A stretch of DNA of 64,000 nt from Pontibacter mangrovi (GTDB lineage Bacteria; Bacteroidota; Bacteroidia; Cytophagales; Hymenobacteraceae): positions 124,001-188,000 of the forward strand of contig NZ_VFRQ01000003.1 in the NCBI RefSeq assembly GCF_006385705.1, given 5' to 3'. Of this stretch, positions 43,776-51,972 are shown in pieces. Below the pieces are notes generated by a model. It was not told the origin of the DNA and did no database searches. It worked only from the letters and a program-made list of their open reading frames with translations. How positions within the stretch are numbered: the stretch's first letter is position 1; every line of letters begins with the position of its first letter. Made by a program: the position numbers and the translations under genes.

Positions 43776-44954
43776 TTACTTAAACGCCTGTATCCCCGTA
43801 ATATCCGCCCCCGTGATCAGAAGGTGAATATCGTGGGTTCCTTCGTAGGTGATCACAGATTCCAGGTTCATCATGTGGCGCATGATCGGGTACTCGCCGG
43901 TAATGCCCATGCCGCCGTGGATCTGGCGTGCCTCGCGGGCAATGTGCAGGGCCATGTCCACGTTGTTGCGCTTGGCCATGGAGATCTGCTGCGTCGTGGC
44001 TTTGCCTTCGTTCATCAGCGTGCCCAGGCGCCAGGCCAGCAGCTGTGCTTTGGTGATCTCGGTCAGCATCTCGGCCAGCTTTTTCTGCGTCAGTTGGAAC
44101 CCGCCGATCGGCTTGTCGAACTGGACGCGCTCCAGGCTATACTTCAGCGCCGACTCGTAGCAATCGATCGCGGCACCGATAGCACCCCAGGAGATGCCAT
44201 AGCGGGCAGAGTCGAGGCAGCCAAGCGGACCGCGCAGGCCGTCCACGTTTGGCAATAGGTTCTCTTTCGGCACCTTCACGTTATCAAACACCAGCTCACC
44301 GGTGCAGCTGGCGCGCAGGCTCCACTTGTTGTGTATCTCCGGCGTCGAGAAGCCTTCCATGCCGCGCTCCACGATCAGGCCTTTGATGCGGCCTTCCTCG
44401 TTCTTGGCCCACACTACGGCCACCTGGCACTCCGGCGAGTTCGAGATCCACATCTTAGATCCGTTGAGCAGGTAATGGTCGCCCATGTCCTTGATGTTGG
44501 TTACCATGCCACCCGGGTTAGAGCCGAAGTCCGGCTCCGTCAGGCCGAAGCAGCCTAGCCACTCGCCGCTGGCCAGCTTGGGCAGGTACTTTTTGCGCTG
44601 CTCCTCCGAGCCATACTTGTAGATCGGGTACATCACCAGCGAGCCCTGCACTGAGGCCGTGGAACGCATGCCTGAGTCGCCGCGCTCAATCTCCTGCATA
44701 ATGATGCCGTAGCTAATGTAGTCGAGGCCACCGCCGCCGTACTCGGTCGGGATGGTCGGGCCGAAAGCGCCCACATCGCCGAACTTCTTCACGATTTCGG
44801 ATGGAAAGTGCGCGTCCTGCGCCCACTGCTCAATTTTAGGAGAGATCTCGCGCTTCACGAAGTCGCGCATGGTCTGGCGGATCAGCAGGTGCTCCTCCGT
44901 CAGCAGGTCGTCGATGTTATAGTAGTCAGGGGCTCCTGATGGTTCGTAAGCCAT
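43776..44954 (-). CDS. gcdH: Glutaryl-CoA dehydrogenase-like acyl-CoA dehydrogenase
   Basis: A 392-residue flavoenzyme of the acyl-CoA dehydrogenase family. GLTEPDFGSNPGGM is the FAD/substrate loop. The ESVITYEGTHDIHLLITG end carries the catalytic Glu (YEGT), and the RSTASVQGSLVMYPIYKYGS segment is the glutaryl-CoA dehydrogenase pattern. It should oxidise and decarboxylate glutaryl-CoA to crotonyl-CoA in lysine/tryptophan breakdown. No other genes of that pathway are next to it. Confidence 0.9.
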   Translation of the reverse strand: MAYEPSGAPDYYNIDDLLTEEHLLIRQTMRDFVKREISPKIEQWAQDAHFPSEIVKKFGDVGAFGPTIPTEYGGGGLDYISYGIIMQEIERGDSGMRSTASVQGSLVMYPIYKYGSEEQRKKYLPKLASGEWLGCFGLTEPDFGSNPGGMVTNIKDMGDHYLLNGSKMWISNSPECQVAVVWAKNEEGRIKGLIVERGMEGFSTPEIHNKWSLRASCTGELVFDNVKVPKENLLPNVDGLRGPLGCLDSARYGISWGAIGAAIDCYESALKYSLERVQFDKPIGGFQLTQKKLAEMLTEITKAQLLAWRLGTLMNEGKATTQQISMAKRNNVDMALHIAREARQIHGGMGITGEYPIMRHMMNLESVITYEGTHDIHLLITGADITGIQAFK

Positions 44955-45282
44955 AGTTTTGTTTTAAGGTTGATGAGAGTAAGGGTAATATGCAAAGTTA
45001 AAATTTTAAACGAATTGTCTTCATCAGGATTTACAGGATTTTAGGATGGACTGAACTTCAAATTCTTGCCATAATATACTTTGAGAATAGCATAAACTTG
45101 TAGTACAGTTTAGAACAAGTTTCCCTCATAGAGATTAACTCAGTCTCACCCCTCCCAAAATGGGAATTTTAAATATAGCTGTAGTAATCCTCATGTAATC
45201 TCGCTTATCCTCATGCTAACGAAAAGAAAAAAAGCCCCGCCGCAACGGCAGGGCTTCTTCCGCAAAAGTATACTTTCTAATC
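44955..45282. other. Gene-free region, gcdH to TonB receptor
   Basis: No gene is supported in 328 bp. It contains a poor copy of the CCCCTCCC/GGGAAT repeat (about 45149-45168), a TATACTTTG word at 45077, and the receptor terminator at its right end. Confidence 0.65.
45225..45256 (-). terminator. Terminator of the TonB receptor
   Basis: AGCCCCGCCG / CGGCAGGGCT with one bulge (about 45233-45255) and an A-rich run (45221-45232) on the left. Confidence 0.65.
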
Positions 45283-47754
45283 TTAAAACTTCAGCCCCAC
45301 CGACAGCAGGAAGTTGCGGGTAGCCTGCGGATAGTAAAAGTTCTCGGTTACCTGCGTGCCGTAGAGATAGCTGTACGTATAGCCGTTGGCCGCATACTTC
45401 TCACCGAACACGTTGTTTACCAGCAGCCCCAGCTCCAGCTCCTTCAGCACATCCTTAAAGCCGATGCTGTAGCGCAGGCGCAGGTCGCCCACCTGGTAGG
45501 CAGGTATAACGCGGTCCTCGTTCTGCGTATTGTCCAGGTATTGCTTGCTCACGGTTTTGTACACGAAGGCGGCGCGCAGGCCTTTCAGCACCTCCACCTC
45601 CAGCTGGCTGCTCGTCACCAGGTCCGGCGAGAAGGTGATGGCGGTTTTGCCGTAGTCGTTGCGTACCTGCCCGCCGTTCTCGTAGTCATCCAGGTACTCG
45701 CTGAAGCCCCGGATGACGTTTTGGCTGTAGGCGATGTTGCTGCTTAGCGTGGCGCGCGTGCCCAGGCCGAGCGCACCTGCTAGCTCCACGCCCTGGCGGT
45801 AGCTTTTATCGATGTTGGTGCGGGTATAGGCGCCCACATCGTTTATCTGGCCGGTCAGCACCAGTTGGTTTTTGTAGTCCATGTAGTAGACGTTGGCCTC
45901 CACGTTTGCCTGTAGGCTTTGGCCGAACAGCTCGCCTGCACTAAACAAGCCACGGTAGCCGGCCTCTACGTTGCGCAGCGTCTCGTGCTTGGGGCGGCTG
46001 CTTGGGGTAGATTCGGTAAAATCGTCGCGCACCGGCTCACGGTTGCCAATGGCGTAGGAGGCGTACAGTTGCTGCTCCGGCTGCAGCTCGTATGTGATAC
46101 CTGCCTTGGGGTTCACAAAGGTGTAGTCAGCGCTTTGGGTGATGTTCTCTCCGTCATTGTCGAAGCCCAGGAAATCATACTTTACCTGGCGCAGCTGCAG
46201 GTCCCCGAACACGCTCAGCTTGTCTGTCAGGCTGTAGCTGGCCTTGGCAAACACGTTAAAATCAGTCTTCTCAGCGTCGTTGTCGTAGTAGCGATCGCCG
46301 ATGTTGGAGGTGGAGGCGTAGCGGGCCCAAATCACCTCGCCATAGTGCTTGCCCTCATACTTGTTCCAGGCTCCGCCCAGCGTAGCGTTCAGGCGCTTTT
46401 TCGGGTTATACTGCAAGGCATAGGTGGCGCCGTAAAAATCGTTGTCGAGCCAGCGGCGGCGGATAAGGTCAGTTGTCTCTATGGTCTCACCGCCTATTTC
46501 CACGTTCGGCAAACCGTAGTCGGCCAAGTCATCCTCCGCCCTGAACTGCTCGTAGTAGCCACGGCCATAGGTATAGTGCAGTGCCCCCGAAAAGCTCAGG
46601 CCCGGCAAAAAGTCGTGCGAGAGGTGCAGCTGGTAGTGGTCCTGCTGGTAGTTGTCGGTCTCGTTGTCGTAGGTGTAGTAGTTGTAGGTGCGGCCAGAAG
46701 AAAGCAGATTCTCCTTGTCGCTCCCCTCAATCCCGTTGCGGTCGATGTAGTCCTGCAGGTCCTGCGCGTTACCGTACACCAGCGCCTCCGGCGTACCGTA
46801 CCAGGCCTGGTAAGTCTTCTCTTTTCCGGAGAAGGTCACGAATTTTAGCGAGGTTTTGTCGGCGTAGTAGCCGCCCGAGAAGTAGAACGACTTCAGGTCC
46901 GAGGAGGCACGGTCGATGTAGCCATCCGACTTGATGCGCGACAGGCGGCCATCGAAAGCGAATTTGCCGTTGATCAGGCCGGTGCCGAAGCGCACGTTGT
47001 TTTTCCAGGTGTTGAAAGAGCCGTAGCTGTTGTCGGTTTCGGCGTAGGCCTCGCGGCGCACCTGCTGGGTCTGGATGTTGATGCTTGCGCCAAAGGCGCC
47101 TGCGCCGTTGGTAGAGGTGCCCACCCCGCGCTGCACCTGCATGTCCTGCACCGAGGAGGCAAAGTCCGGCATGTTCACGAAAAACACCCCGTGGCTCTCC
47201 GAGTCGTTTACCGGAATGCCGTTTACCGTGACGTTGATGCGCGTGATGTCGGAGCCACGGATGCGGATGCCCGTGTAGCCCACACCGGCGCCGGCGTCAG
47301 AGCTCACCACCACCGACGGCACCTGCTCCAGCAAGTATGGCAAGTCCTGCCCGAAGTTGCGCTCCGCTATCTGCTCGCGGGTAACGTTGGTGAACGTAGT
47401 GCCCGTTTTCTCGTCGGCGCGGGTAGCCTGCACCACCACCTCGCCGGTCTGCAGCGCCTGGGGGCGCAGCGCAAGCTGTACCTGCTCGTCCTGCTGCAGG
47501 TTTATACTTACCTGCTGCGGCGCAAACCCGATGTAGCTCACTTTTAAAGTATAAGTGCCGGTGGCAAGGTCCGGAAAAGAGAAGGTGCCACCGTTGCCGG
47601 TGGCGGTGCCTGTGTTAGCGCCTTCCAGCACCACGGTGGCGCCGGCTAAGCCCTCGCTGGTGGCCGCATTCAGCACGCGCCCGCTCAGGGTGTGCTGCGC
47701 CAACAGCTGCATTGGCAGTATGATGGCTGCCAGTGCCGTTAACAAGTTTTTCAT
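45283..47754 (-). CDS. TonB-dependent outer-membrane receptor under TPP riboswitch control
   Basis: An 823-residue outer-membrane transporter. From the ATG at 47754 residues 1-19 form a signal peptide (MKNLLTALAAIILPMQLLAQ). A carboxypeptidase-regulatory-like domain (about 22-100) is followed by the plug domain (about 115-225: TRIRGSDITRINVTVNGIP-like segment, here GIRIRGSDITRINVTVNGIP) and a beta barrel ending in the outer-membrane signature LSVGLKF. Energised by TonB/ExbBD it imports a substrate across the outer membrane. The riboswitch directly upstream predicts thiamine or a precursor (strong by context). A longer start at 47784 is rejected because it lies before the signal peptide. Confidence 0.92.
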   Translation of the reverse strand: MKNLLTALAAIILPMQLLAQHTLSGRVLNAATSEGLAGATVVLEGANTGTATGNGGTFSFPDLATGTYTLKVSYIGFAPQQVSINLQQDEQVQLALRPQALQTGEVVVQATRADEKTGTTFTNVTREQIAERNFGQDLPYLLEQVPSVVVSSDAGAGVGYTGIRIRGSDITRINVTVNGIPVNDSESHGVFFVNMPDFASSVQDMQVQRGVGTSTNGAGAFGASINIQTQQVRREAYAETDNSYGSFNTWKNNVRFGTGLINGKFAFDGRLSRIKSDGYIDRASSDLKSFYFSGGYYADKTSLKFVTFSGKEKTYQAWYGTPEALVYGNAQDLQDYIDRNGIEGSDKENLLSSGRTYNYYTYDNETDNYQQDHYQLHLSHDFLPGLSFSGALHYTYGRGYYEQFRAEDDLADYGLPNVEIGGETIETTDLIRRRWLDNDFYGATYALQYNPKKRLNATLGGAWNKYEGKHYGEVIWARYASTSNIGDRYYDNDAEKTDFNVFAKASYSLTDKLSVFGDLQLRQVKYDFLGFDNDGENITQSADYTFVNPKAGITYELQPEQQLYASYAIGNREPVRDDFTESTPSSRPKHETLRNVEAGYRGLFSAGELFGQSLQANVEANVYYMDYKNQLVLTGQINDVGAYTRTNIDKSYRQGVELAGALGLGTRATLSSNIAYSQNVIRGFSEYLDDYENGGQVRNDYGKTAITFSPDLVTSSQLEVEVLKGLRAAFVYKTVSKQYLDNTQNEDRVIPAYQVGDLRLRYSIGFKDVLKELELGLLVNNVFGEKYAANGYTYSYLYGTQVTENFYYPQATRNFLLSVGLKF

Positions 47755-47829
47755 TAGACTGTAAAAAGAAAGAAGGTGAAACATACAGACAAGCCAGGGG
47801 CCGGCTGCCTGCTACAATTGTTTCCCGTA

Positions 47830-47910
47830 CCGCTCCCTTCGCCGGCATTACCCGGATCAGGTTCAATGGGTATGATCTCAGCCCGAAATGTTTGGGCACC
47901 CCTAGTGCAG
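47830..47910 (-). promoter_or_regulatory. TPP (THI-box) riboswitch
   Basis: Read on the minus strand the sequence gives AGGGGTGCCC, then GGGCTGAGATCATACCC, TTGAACCTGATCCGG, and TAATGCCGGCGAAGGGAGCG, the conserved order of the thiamine pyrophosphate aptamer. It ends about 75 nt before the TonB receptor ATG. No clear terminator was found between aptamer and gene, so translational control is possible. Confidence 0.96.
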
Positions 47911-47911
47911 G

Positions 47912-47941
47912 CAAAGGTAGGGGCTTTATGTGTTAATCAAA
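47912..47941 (-). promoter_or_regulatory. Bacteroidota-type promoter of the TPP-regulated transcript
   Basis: TTTG (47941-47938), 18 nt, then TACCTTTG (47919-47912) on the minus strand. Transcription would start within a few bases of the aptamer 5' end, which supports both calls. Confidence 0.7.
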
Positions 47942-48139
47942 AGAACAGGATTAATTATATTAGGCAGCGTGTGAGGCCGGTGCAGAAACAGCCACTAAAT
48001 TTTAGCTCTGACAGATAACCACTTAGCCATAAAGTACGTTGAAATGCTTAAGAAGGCACTATAGTTTTTACCCTATCGGGCGTAGGCTAGTTGCCGTGCA
48101 GAGAGATCAGCAGAAGTTGAAAAATAAAAGAGAACCGAG

Positions 48140-48388
48140 ATGATGATCAGCATATTATACACCGCAGCATTGTTAACCATACTGGCATACTATGCCTTTG
48201 CCCCACGCACCAAGTTTAACCGCCCGCCATCTACCGACAACGACGATGACGGAGGAGAGCCACTTGGGGACGACCTGCCGGACCTGGACTTGCCGCCGGG
48301 CATTTCGCTTCCGGTAAACGACTTTGAACCGAAGTATGACTTCCGAAGCATAAAGGTGCCGAAGTTCCCGGAACCTTCGCTCCACTGA
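48140..48388 (+). CDS. Small single-span membrane protein, 82 aa
   Basis: An 82-residue protein. Residues 3-21 form one membrane span (MMISILYTAALLTILAYYAF), followed by a proline- and aspartate-rich exposed tail (RPPSTDNDDDGG, DLPDLDLPPG). I do not recognise the family. It ends before a perfect hairpin terminator shared with the aldose epimerase gene, which supports it as real. Confidence 0.65.
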   Translation: MMISILYTAALLTILAYYAFAPRTKFNRPPSTDNDDDGGEPLGDDLPDLDLPPGISLPVNDFEPKYDFRSIKVPKFPEPSLH

Positions 48389-48393
48389 GCCAA

Positions 48394-48448
48394 CTGCAAT
48401 CAAAAAGCCCCGGTGTGTTAGAAACACACCGGGGCTTTTTGATTGCAG
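48394..48448. terminator. Bidirectional terminator, perfect 26-bp hairpin
   Basis: A 26-bp perfect stem (48394-48419 with 48423-48448) closes loop AGA, core AAAAAGCCCCGGTGTGTT. It separates convergent genes and has the same construction as the 22201-22263 terminator. Confidence 0.93.
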
Positions 48449-48519
48449 AGTTAGAGAGTTTAGGAGGTAAGATCAATAAGTGACAATAATACCCACTAAC
48501 CGCCAACGAAAAACTATAC

Positions 48520-49395
48520 TTACAGCACTGCGATAGTATAGGTGCGGGCAAAGCTCTGCTCCGGGGCCAGTTGGTTAATGCCTTCTTTCTCAGTGATGTC
48601 GCCGCTCTCGCCTACCCTGCCGGCTATGCCGCACCACGGCTCGATGCACACATAGCGCGCTTGCTCCGGCTTGCCCCAGATACCCAGGAACGGAAAGCCC
48701 TCAAACTCCATCTCTACGCGGCGCGAACTCTTATGGCTGCCCAGCACCACCCTCTCCGACTGTACCTCCTTAAACACCAGGGCATCCTTGTAAAAATAGC
48801 TGCTTTTTAGCGGCAGCACACGTTCCTGCTCCATCACGGCCTCGGTGTTGCCGTTTTGCAGCCCGCCTTCGCTCAGCAGGTAGCGGTGCAGTGTTTCCTC
48901 TTTCTCAAATTCTATAAAGTAATCCTCATACTTCTCGTTGGGGTAGAGAGGCACGTTAAAGCCTGGATGGGCGCCAATAGAAAAGTATAAACCCTTGTCG
49001 TCGGTGTTGGTGACGTGATAGGTAACGGAGAGCTTGTTCCACTCCAGCGCATAGGCTATCAGCAGCCTGAACTTGAACGGGTACTGCAGTAGCGTCTCCT
49101 CATCCTCGGTCAGCTGAAAAACCAGCTTGTCGTGGTGCTCCTCCACCAGCTCAAACTCCTTGCGGCGCGCAAAGCCGTGGCGCTTCATCTCATACTGCTG
49201 GCCCTCAAACGTATACTGCTGGCCCGGCAGCTCCCCCACTATCGGGAAGAGGTTGGGTGCATGGCCTGTCCATACGTTGGGGTCGGCCTGCCAGATAAAC
49301 TCCAGGTTCTCGTCTTTTTTGATGAAGTGGTGCAGCTCGGCGCCCAGGGTATCTACACCCACTTTGTAGTTGTCGTTTTCGAGGAAGTATAGCAT
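48520..49395 (-). CDS. Aldose 1-epimerase-family protein
   Basis: A 291-residue galactose mutarotase-like beta-sandwich enzyme. The conserved GHAPNLFPIVGELPGQQY start, GAHPGFNVPL with a catalytic His, and VCIEPWCGIAGR with the catalytic Glu are present. It interconverts sugar anomers. It follows the NadR-like kinase gene by 10 bp and is probably cotranscribed. Confidence 0.9.
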   Translation of the reverse strand: MLYFLENDNYKVGVDTLGAELHHFIKKDENLEFIWQADPNVWTGHAPNLFPIVGELPGQQYTFEGQQYEMKRHGFARRKEFELVEEHHDKLVFQLTEDEETLLQYPFKFRLLIAYALEWNKLSVTYHVTNTDDKGLYFSIGAHPGFNVPLYPNEKYEDYFIEFEKEETLHRYLLSEGGLQNGNTEAVMEQERVLPLKSSYFYKDALVFKEVQSERVVLGSHKSSRRVEMEFEGFPFLGIWGKPEQARYVCIEPWCGIAGRVGESGDITEKEGINQLAPEQSFARTYTIAVL

Positions 49396-49405
49396 GTTCT
49401 GTTGT

Positions 49406-49930
49406 TTAAGGTTGATGGTTATGCAGGAGCGCCTCTACGTGCCGCGTGGCCAGTTGCAGCCGCTCCTGGTGCTGCCCGCCTACCTCTGCAAAGGGCACCT
49501 GCAGCGCTTCCAGCTCCCGCTTGTACCAGTCGTAAAAGTACTGGCGCAGGTGCGGGTGCTCGCGCTGCGGATCAGGCTCCCAGGGCAAATCAACGCCCAT
49601 CAGCAGGCAAAGGTTGTAGTCTTGCGTCTGTAATTCTTCCAGTATCCAGGCGGGGCAGTGGCCAAAGGCGTGCTCGCTCCAGATCTTGAGCACCAGCATG
49701 TCGGTATCAGAAAAAAGTATGCCCCTGGCCTGCTGCTGCAGCTCCTGCTCCAGGGCCAGCTGGCCGCGGGCGATGGCCTCAATATCCGCTAAAGTATACG
49801 GCCGGCCCAGGTTGCCCACGTAGGTGCGGGCATACTCCGGCACCCAAACGGTGTTGTACTGCGCCGCCAGCTGCTCGGCCAGCGTAGACTTGCCCGTAGA
49901 CTCCGGCCCGGTTATAGCGATTTTGATCAT
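49406..49930 (-). CDS. NadR-type P-loop kinase domain protein
   Basis: A 174-residue ATPase of the NadR/AAA_28 type. GPESTGKSTLAEQLA is the P-loop (residues 8-22), PEYARTYVG and SDTDMLVLKIWSEHAFG are typical follow-up motifs. In full-length NadR this domain phosphorylates nicotinamide riboside; stand-alone copies in Bacteroidota lie near pnuC. Here a PnuC-like gene is 500 bp upstream on the same strand and a TPP-controlled receptor is downstream, so a trapping kinase for a riboside or for thiamine is possible (inference). Confidence 0.85.
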   Translation of the reverse strand: MIKIAITGPESTGKSTLAEQLAAQYNTVWVPEYARTYVGNLGRPYTLADIEAIARGQLALEQELQQQARGILFSDTDMLVLKIWSEHAFGHCPAWILEELQTQDYNLCLLMGVDLPWEPDPQREHPHLRQYFYDWYKRELEALQVPFAEVGGQHQERLQLATRHVEALLHNHQP

Positions 49931-49971
49931 AGCACAAAGGTCGGGAAAAATAACGAGCGGCCGGCTACATA

Positions 49972-50012
49972 AAACAAGAAGAGGCAGCCGCCATGGCTGC
50001 CTCTTCTTGTTT
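49972..50012. terminator. Hairpin terminator after the 58-aa gene
   Basis: An 18-bp perfect stem AAACAAGAAGAGGCAGCC (49972-49989 with 49995-50012), loop GCCAT. It lies downstream of the small minus-strand gene at 50036-50212. Confidence 0.9.
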
Positions 50013-50035
50013 TACTGCCTCGCTTACGGGCGTAG

Positions 50036-50212
50036 TCAGTTATCAGAGAAACTGTAGTCATAGAAATTGTACACCTCCACGACCTTAGGCTTGGTTTCTC
50101 CGCATTGTCTTAAGAAAACAAACTTGGGGCGCTCATCCGGCGACTCGTAGCCCCACTTCATTCTGTTTTCGAACTTCAGTTCATCAGGTAATTCCAGTTT
50201 ACGTTGTTTCAT
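50036..50212 (-). CDS. Short protein, 58 aa, unknown function
   Basis: A 58-codon frame from ATG 50212 to TGA 50036: MKQRKLELPDELKFENRMKW, then GYESPDERPKFVFLRQCG and a Tyr-rich end. Its stop is 23 bp before a strong hairpin. It has no known domain and few hydrophobics, so it is cytoplasmic. It is below common length cut-offs. The fit of start, stop and terminator supports it; homology was not checked. Confidence 0.65.
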   Translation of the reverse strand: MKQRKLELPDELKFENRMKWGYESPDERPKFVFLRQCGETKPKVVEVYNFYDYSFSDN

Positions 50213-50422
50213 GGTGCTGCAGTGTTAGAGTTTTCAAAAAACTACGCCCAATCGGGATCGCAGCAAAGGCTGGTTCTTCTTTTACGCGGTATCCCTATGA
50301 ATATAATTAAACAACTACAGGATAAAGTAGCACTATGCTATAAGTATCTGCAGAATCCTGGCAGGTTTATACTTCCGCTGCACATACAGTGCCAGAAATG
50401 TAGAGCTCACCCGCTAAGCAGG

Positions 50423-51130
50423 TTAGGCGGCCCTGGCTACTTGTTCACGGCGGCGGCTGGCTTTCTGCTTCCACTCCGCCAGCCCGGCAAAGGCCAGCAG
50501 CAACAGCACCACATAAAACACCGAGGTAAACACCAGCCCCTTCACGAAGTATAAAGGCACCGAGGCGAAGTTCGTGGCTACCCACCAGTACCAGCTCTCC
50601 ACTTTCTTGCGCGCCATCAGCCACATGCCGGTGTAGGCGGTGGCGCTGGCAAAGGCATCGGCCCACGGAATAACGCCCCCGTAAAAAGCCCCTTTCAGGT
50701 AGGAGAGGCTAAAGAAGATAATCAGGTATAAGGCGACAAAAAAAGCCAGCTGCTGCAGCCACTGTTTCCGGTCTGAGAACGAGATGTGCAGCACATGCTC
50801 TTCCTGCTTGTTCTTTCTGGCCCACAGCACCCAACCGTAAACACTGAGCACGGTATAGTATACATTCACGCTCGCCTCGCCTATTAAATGGTACTTAAAG
50901 CTGAGGTACACATAAATGGTGGTGCTGATGAGGCCGATTGGGTATACCAGAATGTCTTCTTTTTTAGAGTACCACACGCTGATGATACCTGCCACCACGG
51001 CTATATACTCCAGCAGCGAGGTCTGCCGCATGCCTGCCACAAACTGCTGCCACACCTCGGCGGCACTGCCCGCCGTTGCGGATAGCAGCAGACTGTAGCA
51101 GTCGAGGTTTATACTTTGCCAGATTTCCAT
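50423..51130 (-). CDS. PnuC-family vitamin transporter (NR or thiamine type)
   Basis: A 235-residue inner-membrane protein with about seven helices. The PnuC signatures are YYTVLSVYGWVLWARK and the WWVATNFASVPLY segment (W-x3-N-x6-Y). PnuC takes up nicotinamide riboside by facilitated diffusion and PnuT takes up thiamine. The location, beside a NadR-like kinase but also a TPP-regulated TonB receptor, does not decide between them. No TPP aptamer is in its own upstream region. The gene is divergent from the rhodanese. Confidence 0.88.
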   Translation of the reverse strand: MEIWQSINLDCYSLLLSATAGSAAEVWQQFVAGMRQTSLLEYIAVVAGIISVWYSKKEDILVYPIGLISTTIYVYLSFKYHLIGEASVNVYYTVLSVYGWVLWARKNKQEEHVLHISFSDRKQWLQQLAFFVALYLIIFFSLSYLKGAFYGGVIPWADAFASATAYTGMWLMARKKVESWYWWVATNFASVPLYFVKGLVFTSVFYVVLLLLAFAGLAEWKQKASRRREQVARAA

Positions 51131-51246
51131 CGCCGCAATTTACACCTTCCGGTTACCTCCGGAAACAAAAGCTTTGTTATTTTTGGCCCCGGCGCAACCA
51201 AACGCTGTTCGTGCCGCTAAAACTATACCTATTTACCCTTTGCGCT

Positions 51247-51564
51247 ATGGATGAGATTACTGTACAGGAGCTGAAAACACGGCTGGCACACAGCAGCCAC
51301 ATACAGCTGGTAGACGTGCGCGAGCCCGAAGAGTTTGAGATCTGCAACCTCGGCGGCGAACTCATACCGCTCGGCGACCTCCCCCGGCAGGCCTCCCGCA
51401 TCCGGCGCGATGTGCCGGTAGTGGTTATCTGCCACCACGGCTTCCGCAGCGCCCAGGCCATCAACTACCTTACCCAGCGCCTCGGCTTCGACAACCTGCT
51501 AAACCTGAAAGGTGGCATCCACGCCTGGGCCACCCAGGTAGACCCCACCATGGCCACGTATTAA
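51247..51564 (+). CDS. Rhodanese-like sulfurtransferase
   Basis: A 105-residue single rhodanese domain. The active-site Cys is in VICHHGFRSA (the CHHGFRS loop). IQLVDVREPEEFEICNLGG is the usual substrate-cleft segment. It carries persulfide sulfur for cofactor or tRNA modification. The frame is open from 51076, but the family start is MDEITVQEL. Confidence 0.92.
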   Translation: MDEITVQELKTRLAHSSHIQLVDVREPEEFEICNLGGELIPLGDLPRQASRIRRDVPVVVICHHGFRSAQAINYLTQRLGFDNLLNLKGGIHAWATQVDPTMATY

Positions 51565-51972
51565 CAGTTAGCGGAGTTAGAAGGTTAAATTTTATACTTG
51601 CGGCTGTACTTTTATACTTTGTAGCTAGCTGCCTTGACCTCCTGCCACTCTTCTTTTAAGTAGATCTTCCTTTTACCTAAGGTCGTTTCATTCTCTCTTT
51701 TTGTCATCCTGAAAGGATCTTGTGGGCCTGCAGCAAAAGCTTAATCTATTTTCCACCAAGATTTTTAACATAATGACAGGGAATTGATAGCTCCAGTTCT
51801 GGAGTGAAATGAAGCGCCCCTACCCTCTTATCAGGCCAGAAATAGATTTATACTTCCTGAAAACCATACTTTGCAGGCAGGTGCTTTAAAAAAATCCACG
51901 GGTACTTGCATAAATATCTCCTTAAGTTTCTGTAACTTTACGCGGCAAATAATAACCCCTAATTTATTTGCC
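51565..51972. other. Intergenic repeat region before guaB
   Basis: No gene is supported in 408 bp. It contains GTTAGCGGAGTTAGAAGG-type words (51567-51590), TCATCCTGAAAGGATCTTG (about 51704-51722), and three TATACTT words. The guaB start context follows from about 51900. Confidence 0.7.
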
